From Myxococcus fulvus (GTDB taxonomy: Bacteria; Myxococcota; Myxococcia; Myxococcales; Myxococcaceae), in the NCBI RefSeq assembly GCF_900111765.1, contig NZ_FOIB01000011.1, positions 310,001 through 374,000 of the forward strand: 64,000 bases of DNA, written 5' to 3'. Below the pieces are notes generated by a model. The model saw only the letters and a list, made by a program, of their open reading frames with translations. It had not been told where the DNA came from and did not search any database. The translations under genes were made by a program, and so were the position numbers. The number at the start of each line of letters is the position of its first letter. Position 1 is the stretch's first letter. Shown one piece after another: positions 26,001 through 33,905 of the stretch.

Positions 26001-26656
26001 GCGTGAAAGAGACGCTCACGGAGGTCGGCGCCGCCTTCGAGTCGCTGACGGGACAGCCTCTCCACGCGGCCTCGCGGGCCGAAGACGCCTTCGTCGCCGA
26101 CGTGGCCGAGGTGCTGACGGGCGTGGCGTACTTCCGCCTCCTGCGCTCGTACGGGCTGCGTGTCGATGTCCTGCTGGGGGAGGGGACAGGCGAGTACAGC
26201 GCCCTGGTCGCGAGCGGGATGCTCGGCGTGAAGGATGCGCTGAGCGCGCTGCACCTGCGTGCCCGGCTCGGCGGGTCCGCCCACGCCGTCGAGGGGCTCC
26301 CGCGGCTCCGTGCGGAGCTTTCCCGCTTCACGTGGAGGGCCCCCGAGGTCGCGGTGCTCTCCGCCATCCATGGTCGATACTACGAAGCCCCGCTCCCCGA
26401 GGCGTTCCTCGCGCGGCACCTCGCCCTGCTGGACACGCAGCCGTCGCGACTGGGGCCGCACGTGCGCCTGCTCCACGACGACGGCGTCCGGGTCTTCCTC
26501 GAGGCGGGCACGGGCGAGACGCTCGGGGCGTGTCTCCAGACGCTTCCCGACGTGGTCCGGCTGGAGCACCCGACCCCGGCGGGTGAAGTCGCGCGTTTCC
26601 ATCGCCTCCTGGCGTTCAGTGATGTCCACCGCTTGCTCAACGAGTCCGTGAGATGA
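23060..26656 (+). CDS. CLF-like KS / KS / degenerate acyltransferase (paralogue of the first synthase)
   Basis: About 1198 residues with the same layout as the protein at 8742. KS1 (about 5-475) again has Tyr in place of Cys (VDAGYAS, Tyr214, the same residue number as the paralogue). KS2 is complete: VESACASS (Cys690), GHGTGTP, KSNLGH. The acyltransferase has decayed: the GxSxGE motif is GEGTGE with Gly1042 instead of Ser, the FPGQG opening reads FPHRGAR, and the block with the catalytic His (SHAYHS in the paralogue) is missing, making the protein about 190 residues shorter. The C-terminal fold remains, so it may persist as a docking module. ATGA overlaps on both sides. Confidence 0.88.
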   Translation: MSAPRFRPVAIVGVGCVLPRANDVESFWTQVMTGASALGPLDAREFRPEWYFAADRSAPDRTHSLHGALVEEPRLDAKKYRIPPKVLWDMHRMQLAFIEATAQALDDARGGLGAVAPERIGLVLGSLGGGLRPGSRVQARLVDMLRSLSASTTLNAHHPGLASELAEVLTQQLDAELAGTSETEATASFSSIWAGRAAKLFDLRGPHFAVDAGYASTLAALQSASQQLNAGDCDAVVVAGCSQLLTPHDLVAFSKLGGLGTTVLAPFDRRSSGTLLGEGVGVFVLRRLDDAVSAEAKVHAVIRGIGAASEGQGPSLVVPDSKGQVLAMRRAYAQAGYGPRDVQYVECHAAGIPSEDATEFRSLSALWRDEAGTAPVMLGGVKELTGHLQAASGAAGLLKATLALSRRVLPPQRSFQEGAEGVSLEGTPFYFAKQGSPWPAVADGLRRASVSAFGFGGLCFHLTLEEFSANVHSRLARTLPPPRPSEPVAIVGLGGVFPGAANVEQLWSNLLAKHCAIGAMPPERAETARYLDPTRKSKARPYTNLVGTIVDGSWPQGQVRVSDEVSSQIDRGQSWTMRAALQALQDSGTVDAKRVGLAMGYMPPLEREFQAQARVYYAEFDGRLAEHLRQRGVDDATAALIRGEVERDYKKDLPPITEQTLPGYLGSLAVGRVAHHLDFQGPAMMVESACASSLAAVELGAQWLSTGECDLVLAGGMYASLGVDGLVQWCSFGGLSQSGSFPFDARADGYVTSEGAAMLALKRLSDAEAAGDRVYAVIRAVAGATDPKSASIWAPSSEGQVQAVRRAVEKAGVSPDGLQYLEGHGTGTPVGDPVEVETYRAVYGQGRVGKQVLLGSIKSNLGHLNSGAGAVSLLKVALALHRGQVPPNVGFATPNPAIPWRELPFRVPTDLEPWAASEEGPRRAGVTSLGLGGTSYHAVVEEFSPQRRRDGLIARRVSWVFPHRGARSEAMLRELSARFACVKETLTEVGAAFESLTGQPLHAASRAEDAFVADVAEVLTGVAYFRLLRSYGLRVDVLLGEGTGEYSALVASGMLGVKDALSALHLRARLGGSAHAVEGLPRLRAELSRFTWRAPEVAVLSAIHGRYYEAPLPEAFLARHLALLDTQPSRLGPHVRLLHDDGVRVFLEAGTGETLGACLQTLPDVVRLEHPTPAGEVARFHRLLAFSDVHRLLNESVR

Positions 26657-29600
26657 CTTCGCACCCACAGTCCGCCACCCGGAAGTCCACGCCCATCGCC
26701 ATCATCGGGGCCTCGTGCATGGTGGCGGGGACCGAAACGCCCGAGCAGCTCTGGCAGTACATCGTCGCGGGGACGCCCCGGTTCGCGCAGGTGCCCGGGT
26801 CGCGCTTCCGGTGGGAGAGCTTCTACAGCCAGGACGCGTCCGACACGGAGAAGGGCGAGGTGTGGAGGGCGTCCTTCTTCGGGGAGCTGGAGCTGCCCTG
26901 GCGTGAGTACAAGGTCGGGCCGAAGATGCTCGACGAGCTGCACCGGTGCGAGCTGTACACCGTGGAGGCCATCCGCCGCGCGCTGGCGGATGCGCGCCTG
27001 CTGGAGCGTGAGTTCGCCCGGGAGCGCACCGCCGTCATCATGGGCGGCTCGGAGATGGGCTACGACTCGCGCATCACCCATCCGTTCCTCTGGCACCTGC
27101 CGCAGTTGATGGAGGCCATCCAGAAGGCCGTCGATGAGTCCGGGCTCCCCGAGGAGGCGCGCCGTCGCATCCTGGAGTCCTCGGAGAAGACGTTCCGCGA
27201 GGTCAGCCACCGCGAGTTCACCCGAGGCACCGTGTCGGGCATGAGCCTGGCCCTGGGGCGCGCCTGCTCGCTGTTCGACTTGAAGGGCCCGCACTTCGTC
27301 GTGAACTCCGCGTGCTCGTCCGTGCTCCTGGGGTTGGAGAGCGCGGTCAACGGGCTCTCGCTGGGGGACTACGACGTCGCGCTGGTGGGAGGCACCAGCC
27401 CGTACCTGACGCCCGCGCCCTTCGTCACCTTCGAGCGCATGCGCCTGCTCACCCGCGAGGCGCAGCCCCGGCCCTTCGACGCCAACGCCTCCGGGACGCT
27501 GCTGGGCGAGGGCACGGGCTTCTTCGTGCTGCGGCGCCTGGACGACGCGCTGAAGCAGGGCGACTCCATCCTCGGCGTCATCCGCGGAATCAGCGGCGCG
27601 AACGATGGCCGCCGGGGCGCGTTGATCAGCCCGCCCGTGGAGGCGCAGGTCACCGCGGCCCAGCGGGCCTACGAGCTGGCGGGGTACGCGCCGGAGTCCG
27701 TGCAGTACCTGGAGTGCCACGCCAACGGGGTGGAGTTCCTGGAGGCCTCCGAGCTGGCTGCCATGGGCAAGGTGTTCAGCGGCCACGCGCCGGGCGGTCT
27801 CACCCTGGGCTCGACGAAGAACATGGTGGGCTACCTGCTGTCGGCCTCCACGCTGCCCGGCATGGTCCGCACGCTGATGGCGCTCAAGCACCAGACGCTG
27901 CCGGCCCAGGCGCACGTGCGCGAGTTGCGTGACGAGCTGCGCGTGGAGGGCGCGCCGTTCCAGGTGCGCTCCCAGCCTGAGCCGTGGAAGGCGCCCGTGG
28001 GTGGTGTCCCTCGCCGCGCCGGAATCAACTCCCTGGCGATGGGAGGACAGGCCTACCACCTCACGCTGGAGGAGTACCTGCCCGAGTACCACGCCCAGCT
28101 CGTCGCGAGCCTGGGTCCTCCGCCGAAGCGGGAGCCCGTCGCCGTCGTGGCGTACGGCGCCCTCGCTCCCGGCGCGCACGACAGCGACACGTTCTTCGAG
28201 AACGTGATGACAAAGCAGGACTCCATCATCCGGATTCCGAAGGAGCGCTTCGACATCGACCGGTACTTCGGGCCCGAGGGGGTGACGGGCAAGATTTATT
28301 GCCCGCTCGGCGGCTTCGTCGAGGACTTCACCTTCGACGAGAAGGCGTTCCTCATCCCGCCGACGCTGGCCGTCCAGCTGGACCGCTCGCACGTCTTCGC
28401 GCTGACGGCCGCCGCGGAGGCGCTCCGCAAGACGACGGCGCCCCAGAAGGCCCCCAAGCGGACGGCCGTTTTCATGGCGGACATGCCCGGCCGCCTGCGT
28501 GAGCGCGAGGTGGAGCTGCGCATCGCCTACACGGAGATGGATGGGTTGTTCCGCCGCGTGCTCCAGGAGCGCGGGCTGGCCGCTGACGCCGTCGATGGGC
28601 TCGCCCGTCGCGCGGAGGGGAACTTCAAGGCGCACATGGCGCCCATGACGCCGTATACGCACGCGGGCTACGCGGGCAGCTCCGAGGCCACGCTCATCGC
28701 CCATGTGTATGGGTTCAAGGGCGCCACCGGCATCTACGAGAGCACGTGTGCGTCCTCGCTGGCCGCCATCGAGGCGGGGGTGGCGAACCTCCAGCTGGGC
28801 CTGGCCGACGTCGTGCTCGCGGGCGGCTCCTTCGCGGACCTGGCGCCGGAGCTGTATGCCATCAACTGCACCTTCCGGGGCATGAGCGGAACCGGCAGCC
28901 GCCCCTTCGACGCGGACGCGTCCGGGTTCATCCCCGGTGAGGGCGCGGGCGTCGTCGTGCTCAAGCGACTGGAGGACGCGGAGCGGGACGGAGACACCAT
29001 CCTCGGGCTCATCAAGGGCATCGGCTCCTCCAGTGACGGCAAGGGCAAGTCGCTGCTCGCGCCCAACCCGGTGGGCCAGGAGCTGGCGGTTCGCCGTGCG
29101 CTCGAGCGCGCCGACGTCTCCCCCGCGTCCATCCAGTACATCGAGTGCCACGGCACGGCGACGCCGGTGGGGGACTTCACGGAGATCTCCACCTACTCGC
29201 AGGTGATGCAGGGGCGCGCGCCGGGCTCGGTGGGCATCGGCTCGGTGAAGTCGATGATTGGCCACCTGCATTCGGCCGCGGGGGTCATCAATCTGGTCAA
29301 GGTCTTGAAGAGCCTGGAGCACAAGGTGATGCCGCCGCAGCTCCACTGTGAGCGCCCCAACCCGGACATCGCCTGGGACTCGGTGCCCTTCGAGGTCATC
29401 ACCGAGCCTCGCGCCTGGGCTGCGCCCCAGGATGGCGGGCCGCGTCGGGCGGGCGTCAGCGCCTTCGGCATGGGCGGCACGAACTACCACCTGGTGGTGG
29501 AGGAGTACCGGGGGCGCCAGGACGAAGAGGCGCTGAGCCCCGAGACCTTCCCGATGGTGGGCGCGGTGCTGGAGCGCACCCATGCGTCGCTGACCGCGCT

Positions 29601-30495
29601 GCGCGAGCTGCGCCTGGAGACGGACCCGTACCTGCGCGAGCACAAGGTGAACGGCGTCGCCGTGCTGCCGGGGACCTTCGGCATGGAGCTGATGGCCGAG
29701 GCGGCCTCGTTGCTGCGGCCAGGGCTCCAGGTGAGGGGCTTGGAGTCGGTCCGCTACCACCAGGCCGCGAAGGTGTGGGAGGGCCGGAGCACTCGGCTGC
29801 TCGTGGAGGCGCGGGCAGGGGATGCGGATGCGCTCGGACGCGTGGCGGTGACGGTCCAGGTGGACATGGAGCTGCGGCCGCGCGCGGACCTGCCGCCTTT
29901 GCGACGCAAGCTCTACACGGGGACGGTACTGCTCGGCGCGCGGCGGGACGTGGGCGAAGTGACGGTGGAGGCCAGCACGGCGGCGCTCTTCTCGGCCGAG
30001 GGCCGTCAGGACTTCGGTCCGTTCTACAACCAGGGCGAGGAGGCCTACCTGGGGCCGCGCATGCAGGGCTGCCGTCAGCTCCGGTTCGTGTCGGCCACGC
30101 AGCAGGCGGCGTGGGTGAAGGAGGTGGGGACGAGCGACCTCTTCTCGTTCACGAGCACACCGCGCCTGCGGGTGTCACCGCTCGCGCTCGATGCCATCAA
30201 CCACGCGGCGGGGATGACGGCGTACTACTCGTTGGAGTCGCTCGTCCTCCCGGAGGGGGCCGACAGCCTGCGGCTCCACGCTCCACTCCCACAGGGCGAG
30301 GAGGTCGCCGTCCTCAGCACGTACCTGGGGATGCAGGAGGGAGTCGCCAGGCTTCGCGTCGTCGCCTTCCATCCCCGGACTCGCCAGGTCTACGTCGAGG
30401 TCGAGGGCCTGCGCTTCAGTGTGCTGGGACATCTGGGCCCGGTGCTCAAGCCCTTCCTCGATGGTCGTCAGAAAGGAATGTCGGGACGGGTGTAG
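26653..30495 (+). CDS. Double ketosynthase plus dehydratase
   Basis: 1280 residues. KS1 (about 10-475) keeps Cys221 (VNSACSS) and the first His (ECHANG), but the final His of the KxxxGH motif is Tyr394 (KNMVGY). KS2 (about 485-955) is complete: ESTCASS (Cys699), CHGTATP, KSMIGH. Residues about 980-1270 form a dehydratase with HKVNGVAVLP (His997) and LDAINH (Asp1180). It should condense and dehydrate, giving enoyl intermediates. As there is no enoyl reductase in the operon, double bonds would remain or be removed by an enzyme elsewhere. It is the only double KS here with Cys in both halves. Confidence 0.88.
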   Translation: MTSHPQSATRKSTPIAIIGASCMVAGTETPEQLWQYIVAGTPRFAQVPGSRFRWESFYSQDASDTEKGEVWRASFFGELELPWREYKVGPKMLDELHRCELYTVEAIRRALADARLLEREFARERTAVIMGGSEMGYDSRITHPFLWHLPQLMEAIQKAVDESGLPEEARRRILESSEKTFREVSHREFTRGTVSGMSLALGRACSLFDLKGPHFVVNSACSSVLLGLESAVNGLSLGDYDVALVGGTSPYLTPAPFVTFERMRLLTREAQPRPFDANASGTLLGEGTGFFVLRRLDDALKQGDSILGVIRGISGANDGRRGALISPPVEAQVTAAQRAYELAGYAPESVQYLECHANGVEFLEASELAAMGKVFSGHAPGGLTLGSTKNMVGYLLSASTLPGMVRTLMALKHQTLPAQAHVRELRDELRVEGAPFQVRSQPEPWKAPVGGVPRRAGINSLAMGGQAYHLTLEEYLPEYHAQLVASLGPPPKREPVAVVAYGALAPGAHDSDTFFENVMTKQDSIIRIPKERFDIDRYFGPEGVTGKIYCPLGGFVEDFTFDEKAFLIPPTLAVQLDRSHVFALTAAAEALRKTTAPQKAPKRTAVFMADMPGRLREREVELRIAYTEMDGLFRRVLQERGLAADAVDGLARRAEGNFKAHMAPMTPYTHAGYAGSSEATLIAHVYGFKGATGIYESTCASSLAAIEAGVANLQLGLADVVLAGGSFADLAPELYAINCTFRGMSGTGSRPFDADASGFIPGEGAGVVVLKRLEDAERDGDTILGLIKGIGSSSDGKGKSLLAPNPVGQELAVRRALERADVSPASIQYIECHGTATPVGDFTEISTYSQVMQGRAPGSVGIGSVKSMIGHLHSAAGVINLVKVLKSLEHKVMPPQLHCERPNPDIAWDSVPFEVITEPRAWAAPQDGGPRRAGVSAFGMGGTNYHLVVEEYRGRQDEEALSPETFPMVGAVLERTHASLTALRELRLETDPYLREHKVNGVAVLPGTFGMELMAEAASLLRPGLQVRGLESVRYHQAAKVWEGRSTRLLVEARAGDADALGRVAVTVQVDMELRPRADLPPLRRKLYTGTVLLGARRDVGEVTVEASTAALFSAEGRQDFGPFYNQGEEAYLGPRMQGCRQLRFVSATQQAAWVKEVGTSDLFSFTSTPRLRVSPLALDAINHAAGMTAYYSLESLVLPEGADSLRLHAPLPQGEEVAVLSTYLGMQEGVARLRVVAFHPRTRQVYVEVEGLRFSVLGHLGPVLKPFLDGRQKGMSGRV

Positions 30496-30510
30496 CCCCT
30501 CGGCTCCGTC

Positions 30511-32115
30511 GTGACTCGCACCATGTCCTCCTCTTCGTCCTTTCAGACACCGTTCGTCGTGGGTATCCGCGCGGCCGGTCTGCTGTTGTGTGGTCTCTCC
30601 GCGTGGCTTGGCGGGTGGGCCTGGCTCGGCTTCGCGGTGGGCGCGCTGAGCTTGTTGCGCGTGCCTCGGCGGGGGCTGCTCGTGGAGCTGGCGGCGGTCT
30701 CCGCGGGACTCTGGCTGGTGGCACCTGGGTGGCCTCCGCTGGCGGCCGCCGCGTTGATGCTGCTGGTGATTCCGCTCGCGCCCGAGTCGGGGGCGCTGAG
30801 GCTCAACGGCCTGGACCGGTACTTCTATCTGCAGGACGGTCCTGGTTCGCGGATGAACTCGCACCACTTCGTGGACACCGCCACGCCGCTGGAGCGCGAG
30901 CCGCTGGAGCGCGCGGTCGCCGCGGTGTTGAACGAGCTCCCGCTGGCGCGCTCGTTCGTGCGTGAGGCGACGCTGGGCGTGGCGCGGTTCGTCGCCCGTC
31001 GTCCCTGGGTGGAGCCCTCGCGGCTGCTGTGCTGGTCCGACGCGCCGGTGGAGGCGGAGGACTCGCGCCTGCTGGATGCGCCCATGGACTTGAGGAGGCT
31101 GCCGCCGTGGCGGGTGATTCATGCGCCCCGGCCCGAAGGGGGTTACCGGCTCTGCCTCACGGTGCACCACTGCGCGGTCGACGGCGAGGGTGGGCTGCTG
31201 ATGCTGGACCTGCTCGTGCGTCGGTACAACGAGCTGCGCGCGGGGCGGGCCCTGTCGCCGCGGCTTCCCGTGCATGGGGGACAGCGGCTGCGGGAGCTGT
31301 TGCGGCCTCGGGGCTTCGCGGGGATGTGGAGGCTGGTGCGCCGTCACTTCTCCATGGGGGACACGGACAAGGGGGCCTCCGCGGTGCTCGCCGATGACGC
31401 GGCCGCGCGGCCCACGCACACGCGGCACCACCTGCTGCGGATTCCGGCGGACACGTGGCAGCGGCTCAAGGCGGTCTCCACGGCGGAGGGCGTGAGCCGC
31501 AATGACCTGCTGGTGGGCGCGGTCTTCCGGGCCGCCAGCGCGCTGCGCCGCGAGCGGGGCCAGGCGGAGCTGCGCTTCAGGACCTTCGTTCCCACGAACC
31601 TGCGGAGCGCGCTGGGGGTGCCCTCGGGCCTGGGGAACTACCTGGGGATGTTGCAGGTGGTGGCGAGGCCCGAGGACCTGCGCTCGCCCTCGCTGGAGAA
31701 GACGCTCTCGGAGTCCATCCGGAAGCTGCGGGAGCCGGACGAGGCCGTGAGCTTCATGGTGAACATGGGGCTGCTGACGCTCATGCCGCCGGGGATGTTC
31801 CGGGCGGGGCTCCGGAGCAACGACGCGGACCCCTCCGCGTTCAACTACTCGCTGCTCGTGAGCACCATCCGGCAGCCCGAGGAGCTGGCCCTGCCCGAAG
31901 GTGTCGAGACGGAGCGGGTGCTGGTGCGTGGCTCCCTGACGGGTCGACCCTGCTTCGGCGTCGTCATCATCCACTCGGGGGGCGAGGTGCACGGCGTGCT
32001 CGAGTACCTCTCGCCGACGGTCCGCGACGAGACGGCGCGTGAGTTCGCCGAGCGCTGGGTGGCGGAGGTGGAGCGGATGGCGGTGGGCCCTGGTGTCACG
32101 GCGGCGGTGGGCTGA
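30511..32115 (+). CDS. Membrane-anchored HHxxxDG acyltransferase (WES/condensation superfamily)
   Basis: 534 residues. Two or more N-terminal hydrophobic segments (about 13-90, including AAGLLLCGLSAWLGGW) anchor the protein. The cytoplasmic part carries HHCAVDG (His219, His220, Asp224), the catalytic motif of CoA- or carrier-dependent acyltransferases of the condensation/WES/PapA superfamily, and later ASALRRERGQAELRF and YLGMLQ segments. It starts 15 bases after the KS-KS-DH gene and is the only release-type enzyme at the end of the operon. It probably esterifies the finished chain onto an alcohol or amine at the membrane. The acceptor is unknown. Confidence 0.8.
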   Translation: MTRTMSSSSSFQTPFVVGIRAAGLLLCGLSAWLGGWAWLGFAVGALSLLRVPRRGLLVELAAVSAGLWLVAPGWPPLAAAALMLLVIPLAPESGALRLNGLDRYFYLQDGPGSRMNSHHFVDTATPLEREPLERAVAAVLNELPLARSFVREATLGVARFVARRPWVEPSRLLCWSDAPVEAEDSRLLDAPMDLRRLPPWRVIHAPRPEGGYRLCLTVHHCAVDGEGGLLMLDLLVRRYNELRAGRALSPRLPVHGGQRLRELLRPRGFAGMWRLVRRHFSMGDTDKGASAVLADDAAARPTHTRHHLLRIPADTWQRLKAVSTAEGVSRNDLLVGAVFRAASALRRERGQAELRFRTFVPTNLRSALGVPSGLGNYLGMLQVVARPEDLRSPSLEKTLSESIRKLREPDEAVSFMVNMGLLTLMPPGMFRAGLRSNDADPSAFNYSLLVSTIRQPEELALPEGVETERVLVRGSLTGRPCFGVVIIHSGGEVHGVLEYLSPTVRDETAREFAERWVAEVERMAVGPGVTAAVG

Positions 32116-32116
32116 C

Positions 32117-33049
32117 ATGAGCGACACGGCGTGGGCGTGGCTGTTCCCGGGGCAGGGCTCCCAGAAGGTGGGGATGGGGCGGAAGATGCTGGAGCGCTCC
32201 GTCGCGGCCCGGCGGGTGTTCGAGGAGGCCTCGGACGCCATCGGCGAGGATTTGAAGCGGCTGTGCCTGGAGGGGCCGTTCGAGCGGCTGACGGCGACCG
32301 AGAACGCGCAGCCCGCCATCGTGACGGTGAGCGTGGCGTGCCTGGCGGAGCTGGAGGAGCGGGGGCTGAGGCCCTTGGTGGTGGTGGGGCACAGCGTGGG
32401 GGAGTTCTCCGCGCTGGTGGCGGCGGGGTGCCTGCCGCTGAGCGCGGCCGTTCGCGCGGTGCGCAAGCGTGGGCAGTTGATGGCGAGCGTGACGACGCCG
32501 GGCGGGATGCTGGCCGTGATGGGGCTGGACGGGGGGAGGCTGGCGGAGCTGTGTCACGACGCGGCGAGAGAGGGCGTGGTGGTGATGGCCATCCACAACA
32601 GCCCGAGGCAGTTCGTGTTGTCCGGGGACCGGAGTGTCCTGGAGCGGTTCAAGGACGTGGCCCTGTCGGCGGGGGCGACCGAGTGCGTGCTGTTGGACGT
32701 GAGCCACGCCTTCCACTCGCCGCTGATGGGGCAGGTGGAGGAGGCGTGGAAGGCCGTGGTGGCGGGCCTGCAGCTCCGGATGCCTCGATGCCCCGTGCTG
32801 CTCAACACGACCGCGAAGCCGGTGAAGACGCTGGTCTGCATCCGGCGCTCGCTGCTGACCCAAATCACGGGGCCGGTGCTGTGGACGCAGTGCATGCAGG
32901 CGCTCGTCGAGCAGGGAGTGACGCGCGTGCTGGAGGTGGGGGACAGCAAGGTCGTCTCGTCCCTCGCGCGGAGGACGGCGCCGACGCTCCAGACCCTGAC
33001 GTTCCTGGAGCCTGCTGTCCTGGCTCAGCTGGACGCCGTGGCCGCCTGA
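32117..33049 (+). CDS. Free-standing malonyl-type acyltransferase, FabD/trans-AT-like
   Basis: 310 residues with all hallmarks of an acyl carrier acyltransferase: LFPGQGSQKVGMG, GHSVGEFSALVAAG with the nucleophilic Ser near residue 95, and VSHAFHS. It starts two bases after the previous stop. It probably loads malonyl units onto the ACP array and can compensate for the degenerate AT at 23060. Such stand-alone enzymes are typical of trans-AT systems. Extender specificity cannot be read reliably. The 3' end overlaps the convergent hydrolase gene by 25 bases. Confidence 0.9.
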   Translation: MSDTAWAWLFPGQGSQKVGMGRKMLERSVAARRVFEEASDAIGEDLKRLCLEGPFERLTATENAQPAIVTVSVACLAELEERGLRPLVVVGHSVGEFSALVAAGCLPLSAAVRAVRKRGQLMASVTTPGGMLAVMGLDGGRLAELCHDAAREGVVVMAIHNSPRQFVLSGDRSVLERFKDVALSAGATECVLLDVSHAFHSPLMGQVEEAWKAVVAGLQLRMPRCPVLLNTTAKPVKTLVCIRRSLLTQITGPVLWTQCMQALVEQGVTRVLEVGDSKVVSSLARRTAPTLQTLTFLEPAVLAQLDAVAA

Positions 33050-33870
33050 GCCACGAAGGACTCCAGCGCGTCCTCGAACCGGGGCACCGCCTCCAGGAAG
33101 GGCACGTGGCCCACGCCGGGCAACCACGTGCCCTGACCCGCGCGGGCGCACGCCAGCACCACCTCGCGGCTCATGGCGGGGAGCACCACCTGGTCCAGCT
33201 CGCCGTGGAGCGTGGCCACGGGTCGACGGCAGCGCTCGAGCTCCACCGAGTAGTCCTCCGCCCGGGAGAGCAGGGCGCGTCGGACATTCACCGGCACGCG
33301 CAGCATGGCCCGCACGCTCGCGTCGACTCGCGATGCGTCGAGCGTGCCCGCCGCGCACGCCTCGACGAACGCCCTCGCCGAGGCTTCATAGGTGGCGCCG
33401 TCCTCCGACATCAGTCCCCGCGCGTTGGACATCATCCCAGCCCCGAACAGCGCGCGCGCCGGCTTGCCCGTCTTGAGCGCCGCCGCCACGAAGAACAGGC
33501 CGCCCAGCGCGTCGTCGCCGTGGCTCCGCAGGTAGTCTCCGACGACGACACCCCCGTAGGACCAGGCCACGACGACGGGCCGGAGCAACCCGAGCTGCTC
33601 GATGACGGCCGCGAGGTCCCCAGCGAAGTGGGCCCCGTCCACATAGGGCGCGTCGCCCTCGGGCTTGTCGGAGTCCCCGTGCCCTCGCAGGTCGATGGCG
33701 ACGAGGTGATGCCGCTCCGCCAGTCGCCCCCGCAGCACGTCCTCCCAGCTCCCACGGCCCTGGGCGAGCCCGTGCACGAAGAGGATGCTCGGCGCACCCG
33801 ATGCCGGGCCCGACTCATCCACCGCGAGCCGAACCCCTGCGGACCCCTCGACGAAGCGCGTGCGTACCAT
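33025..33870 (-). CDS. Alpha/beta hydrolase
   Basis: About 281 residues from ATG 33870 (an upstream TTG at 33909 is less likely). Fold hallmarks are FVHGLAQGRGSW (oxyanion loop), DLRGHGDSD, AWSYGG with the nucleophilic Ser, HGELDQVV with the acidic residue, and GVGHVPFLE with the His. There is no signal peptide. It is convergent with the lipid-synthase operon and overlaps its last gene by 25 bases, so it is separately transcribed. Editing or release of acyl products is possible but not shown; a general esterase or enol-lactonase role is equally likely. Confidence 0.82.
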   Translation of the reverse strand: MVRTRFVEGSAGVRLAVDESGPASGAPSILFVHGLAQGRGSWEDVLRGRLAERHHLVAIDLRGHGDSDKPEGDAPYVDGAHFAGDLAAVIEQLGLLRPVVVAWSYGGVVVGDYLRSHGDDALGGLFFVAAALKTGKPARALFGAGMMSNARGLMSEDGATYEASARAFVEACAAGTLDASRVDASVRAMLRVPVNVRRALLSRAEDYSVELERCRRPVATLHGELDQVVLPAMSREVVLACARAGQGTWLPGVGHVPFLEAVPRFEDALESFVAQAATASS

Positions 33871-33905
33871 GTGCCTTCGGGCAGTACGCGCGGCCGCGCC
33901 TGACG

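Noticed and set aside
24002..26668. Long reverse frame opposite the KS-KS-AT paralogue
   Set aside because: Shadow of the KS coding region, same low-complexity composition.
26380..29760. 1126-codon reverse frame opposite the KS-KS-DH gene
   Set aside because: Codon bias and complete KS motifs belong to the + strand; the reverse product is Arg/His/Gln-rich with no domain.
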